A stretch of DNA of 34,525 nucleotides from Candidatus Poribacteria bacterium (GTDB lineage: Bacteria; Poribacteria; WGA-4E; WGA-3G): positions 1-34,525 of the forward strand of contig JAJEDN010000091.1 in assembly GCA_022821495.1 (NCBI GenBank), read 5' to 3'. Shown piece after piece: positions 32,303 through 34,525 of this stretch. The position numbers and the translations under genes are program-made. The notes under the pieces are model-generated. The model saw nothing but the letters and a program-made list of their open reading frames with translations. It was not told the origin of the DNA and ran no database searches. Within the stretch, counting starts at the first letter, position 1; every line of letters begins with the position of its first letter.

Positions 32303-33394
32303 CTAACGCGTTATCTTCTCAAATTCGGCGAGGTATGCCGCCGCAATCTCGCGATTCCCCTTGATAATCAACAGATTCTCGTCATTCCGCTGTTCCGCGT
32401 TCTTTGAGAAATTATAGGACCCCGTAATCACCGTCTCCGCATCAATAACGATTACTTTGTGGTGCATATCCCCCCTGTTTCTATCCAGAACAACTGGCAA
32501 ACCCGCCTTTTTCATCGTCTCATATTCGGAGTATTTATCGACTTGCCGCTCTTCAAAAACACCTTGGACATCAATCCCGGCCTTAAAGCGGGTCCGCATC
32601 GCATTGCCAAGCATATCGTGCGTAAACGCAAACGCCATAAAATGAATAGACTTTTCCGCGGCATTGATCTCTTTCAGAAGTGGCGAAATCGTATCGTTCC
32701 CCGGCGAGAAATAGGTAAAAACCTGCATCCCATCCGCCAATGCTATCTTCGGATACGCGATAAACGCACCAGCGGACTTTTTACCGTGTGGATCAAGGAA
32801 CAGGTCTCGGAACTCTTGCGTAAAGTTATACGCCAACGGCACCGAATCAATGAATATAACGTTATTGTTGTTTCTATACGCGCCGTTATCGGTCGTATTA
32901 TAGGAACCCGTCCAGACGTACCGCGCATCAATTACAATAAATTTGTGATGCATCAACCCGTCATGTTCATCATCATCAGCGACAGAGATGCCGACTTCTT
33001 GCAACCGCTCAATCGCCGCTTCATCAACATTATCTGTCTCAGTAACAACACGTACCTGCACGCCGCGATGATGCGCTTCAATTAAAGCATCGGCTATGGG
33101 TGCAGAATCCAAACGATAAAGTGCTGCATCAATCTGCACTGCAGCATCTGCAAGTCTGGCGACAAGCCGTTTGTCAAGCGAATACGGGGTATTCTTATCA
33201 ATCGGTGCTGTTGAAACACCGCTAAAATAGACATCCCATGTCCGATCAGTAGCCTCTTGAGGCTTTCCAATATAATATCTGAAAAGAAAACCCACCGCGA
33301 CCGCAGCACATAAAACAAAAAGCATTTGAATCCATCTTGAGGACTTATTTGTGTCCGCTGCAACATCCGACTGTTGATCTGAATCAACGTTCAT
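32303..33394 (-). CDS. Membrane-anchored phospholipase D-like protein with two HKD motifs
   Basis: The 363-aa protein has one transmembrane helix near the N-terminus (WIQMLFVLCAAVAVGFLF) after a short polar cytoplasmic stretch, placing two PLD domains outside the membrane. Each has a complete active site: HHKFIVID with GSYN, and HHKVIVID with GSYNFSKNAEQRNDEN. The family includes phospholipases, cardiolipin synthases and nucleases; the small size and this second motif are common in Nuc-type phosphodiesterases. The start at 33394 has AGGA 7 bases upstream and is preferred to a TTG at 33415. It is downstream of the PhyH gene on the same strand (42-base gap), probably one transcript. Confidence 0.9.
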   Translation of the reverse strand: MNVDSDQQSDVAADTNKSSRWIQMLFVLCAAVAVGFLFRYYIGKPQEATDRTWDVYFSGVSTAPIDKNTPYSLDKRLVARLADAAVQIDAALYRLDSAPIADALIEAHHRGVQVRVVTETDNVDEAAIERLQEVGISVADDDEHDGLMHHKFIVIDARYVWTGSYNTTDNGAYRNNNNVIFIDSVPLAYNFTQEFRDLFLDPHGKKSAGAFIAYPKIALADGMQVFTYFSPGNDTISPLLKEINAAEKSIHFMAFAFTHDMLGNAMRTRFKAGIDVQGVFEERQVDKYSEYETMKKAGLPVVLDRNRGDMHHKVIVIDAETVITGSYNFSKNAEQRNDENLLIIKGNREIAAAYLAEFEKITR

Positions 33395-33436
33395 ATTCTT
33401 TCCTAACTCTGACAACGCGAATTGCCAAGCCTTATC

Positions 33437-34327
33437 TTAGACACCCCATCTTTGGCGTGACTTCTCCAACGACTCAATCTCAGCATCTTGCTGTTTCCAC
33501 GCGTAATGCCCTTTCGGTCTTTCACCGACCCACCTCTCATCAATCGGTTCCGACGCAAGTTGATAGCGCGTATCCGCTGTTATCCGAATCTTATCAGACG
33601 TGTTAACCAGAGAAGCATGCATCAGGAACATACTGAAAATAATAATATCCCCCGCCGAAAACGTCGTTGTCGCCCAGTGTCCCCCAAATTTCTCGATAAT
33701 TTCAAGCGGATCATCGCTAAAATGTCCCTCAATCATATCCCGATCGACATCAGATTTCCCGTAAGTGGCGCGAACCTTATCAAAGCGGTTAGAACCGAGA
33801 CAGAAGACGATGGGACCCATATCAAGCGATACATCGCCAAAGGGTGTCCAACAAGAGTAGAGATCTTGCGTACCTCGCCCCATAAAGACGATATCGTAAT
33901 GAATCGGGGAACCTGAACCCGGTCCTGCGGTGCGAAGCCATTTGAAATCGAACGACCGCGCCTCGCCACCGAGGAAGTGCTTAAAAAAGTCCATCACCGG
34001 CGCGCCTTCAACGACTGCTTTGAATGCGGGGAGCTGCGTCAACGCTTTATTCCCCATCGAACCCGTTGATGTTGGTTCGGGATACCCTGGATTAAAGATC
34101 CCGTCCATGAGCGGTGTATCCGGGGCAAGCATCCCTTTTGTTTCCAGTTTCTCAAGAATCTGGCGACGCGCTGCGAGCACAGTCTCTTTCTCGTGCAGTC
34201 CACGAATGAGGAGGTACCCGTCCGTTGTTATCCGTTTTTTCAGAGCATCGGGGTCGTTAAGGATGTCATTGCTATCCCGTAACTCCGTGCTGACTTCTAT
34301 TTCTTGATGCAAAAAAGGGAGTTTCAT
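33437..34327 (-). CDS. Phytanoyl-CoA dioxygenase (PhyH)-family Fe(II)/2-oxoglutarate oxygenase
   Basis: The 296-aa cytoplasmic non-heme iron dioxygenase has iron ligands H143-Y-D145 (HxD) and H237 (FLMHAS), and a 2-oxoglutarate-binding Arg, probably R248 (KIRITADTRYQ). The order and spacing are typical of PhyH proteins. The real substrate of bacterial members is seldom phytanoyl-CoA and is not predictable here. AAGGAA precedes the ATG by about 10 bases. This family is greatly expanded in Poribacteria, which supports the taxonomic guess. Confidence 0.92.
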   Translation of the reverse strand: MKLPFLHQEIEVSTELRDSNDILNDPDALKKRITTDGYLLIRGLHEKETVLAARRQILEKLETKGMLAPDTPLMDGIFNPGYPEPTSTGSMGNKALTQLPAFKAVVEGAPVMDFFKHFLGGEARSFDFKWLRTAGPGSGSPIHYDIVFMGRGTQDLYSCWTPFGDVSLDMGPIVFCLGSNRFDKVRATYGKSDVDRDMIEGHFSDDPLEIIEKFGGHWATTTFSAGDIIIFSMFLMHASLVNTSDKIRITADTRYQLASEPIDERWVGERPKGHYAWKQQDAEIESLEKSRQRWGV

Positions 34328-34525
34328 TTTTTTAAAGTTCCTTGCGGTTCGTTTAGGATAATTTATGACTTAAGCACTATCTCTTACTAAAGTTTGGACG
34401 ATATTGTAAAGTTTATGCTGCCTTGTCGAAAGGCAGTGTCGTATCGGGTTGAAAATCGGTGCTAATATTCTGTGAGTTTGTTTTTCGCTTGAACTTGGCA
34501 GAAAATGATGCCACCGCCATTTGCG
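34328..34525. other. Upstream region of the PhyH gene to the window end
   Basis: No gene is supported in these 198 bases. On the minus strand TTCGAC (34429-34424) with TACAAT 16 bases on is a weak promoter candidate for the PhyH gene. It overlaps the perfect hairpin CTGCCTT-GTCGA-AAGGCAG at 34418-34436, which could be an operator or structured leader. Confidence 0.4.

Noticed and set aside
32459..33085. Plus-strand open frame opposite the phospholipase D-like gene
   Set aside because: The opposite strand encodes two complete HKD motifs and a membrane anchor. This frame has none and is a shadow.

Overview
The window looks like a Gram-negative bacterium with a periplasm and outer membrane: it has a TonB-dependent receptor, Sec signal peptides and an HtrA-type protein. 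The mix of long secreted WD40-repeat proteins, Gfo/Idh/MocA oxidoreductases, a phytanoyl-CoA dioxygenase family protein and a PfkB kinase is the style of Candidatus Poribacteria or related lineages. That placement is an inference from gene content; no rRNA or tRNA gene is visible to confirm it.

Left part (1-9452). The edge cuts a probable transposase start on the minus strand. A small unknown gene (202-570, minus) diverges from moaA (772-1767). Then comes an 11-gene iron-sulfur cluster assembly (SUF) locus, all on the plus strand: sufC, sufB, sufD, a glutaredoxin-like gene, sufS, a sufU-like scaffold gene, a Rieske ferredoxin, a sufT-like MIP18/DUF59 gene, a DUF971 protein, a rhodanese and a 57-residue zinc ribbon. 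SufBCD is the scaffold/ATPase complex, SufS supplies sulfur, SufU and SufT handle transfer and maturation. The remaining small proteins are plausible redox, sulfur or metal partners. MoaA is itself a two-cluster Fe-S enzyme and may be read through into the locus. Two heptad-built inverted-repeat elements flank sufD, and one overlaps its apparent start.

Middle part (9453-24117). Two tandem secreted WD40 proteins (961 and 925 residues), each with 21 repeat units by eye (3 x 7), are followed by a secreted protein with calcium-loop-like motifs. A third WD40 protein (665 residues, about 15 units) lies at 21216-23213 with the same N-terminal module. Between them are a Gfo/Idh/MocA protein (minus), a polyprenyl-phosphate sugar transferase for exopolysaccharide (plus) and an alpha/beta-hydrolase esterase (minus). 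A 173-bp MITE-like element sits before the third WD40 gene.

Right part (23233-34525). An epimerase/dehydratase, a second Gfo/Idh/MocA enzyme and a PfkB sugar kinase form a probable sugar-handling group. They are followed by a TonB-dependent receptor, then an ECF sigma factor, its zinc-type membrane anti-sigma factor, and an HtrA-like protein whose catalytic His position holds Phe. On the minus strand are a membrane-anchored phospholipase D-like protein and a PhyH-family dioxygenase. CCCCCT-type palindromic repeats punctuate this end.

Across the window five plus-strand promoters share one layout: TTGNNN or TTGNAA, 17 bp, and TATACT with an upstream TG. This suggests a strict extended -10 preference of the housekeeping sigma factor. 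The strongest candidates for new biology are the enlarged SUF locus, the 21-unit secreted WD40 family with recent internal duplications, and the sigma/anti-sigma/His-less HtrA trio.
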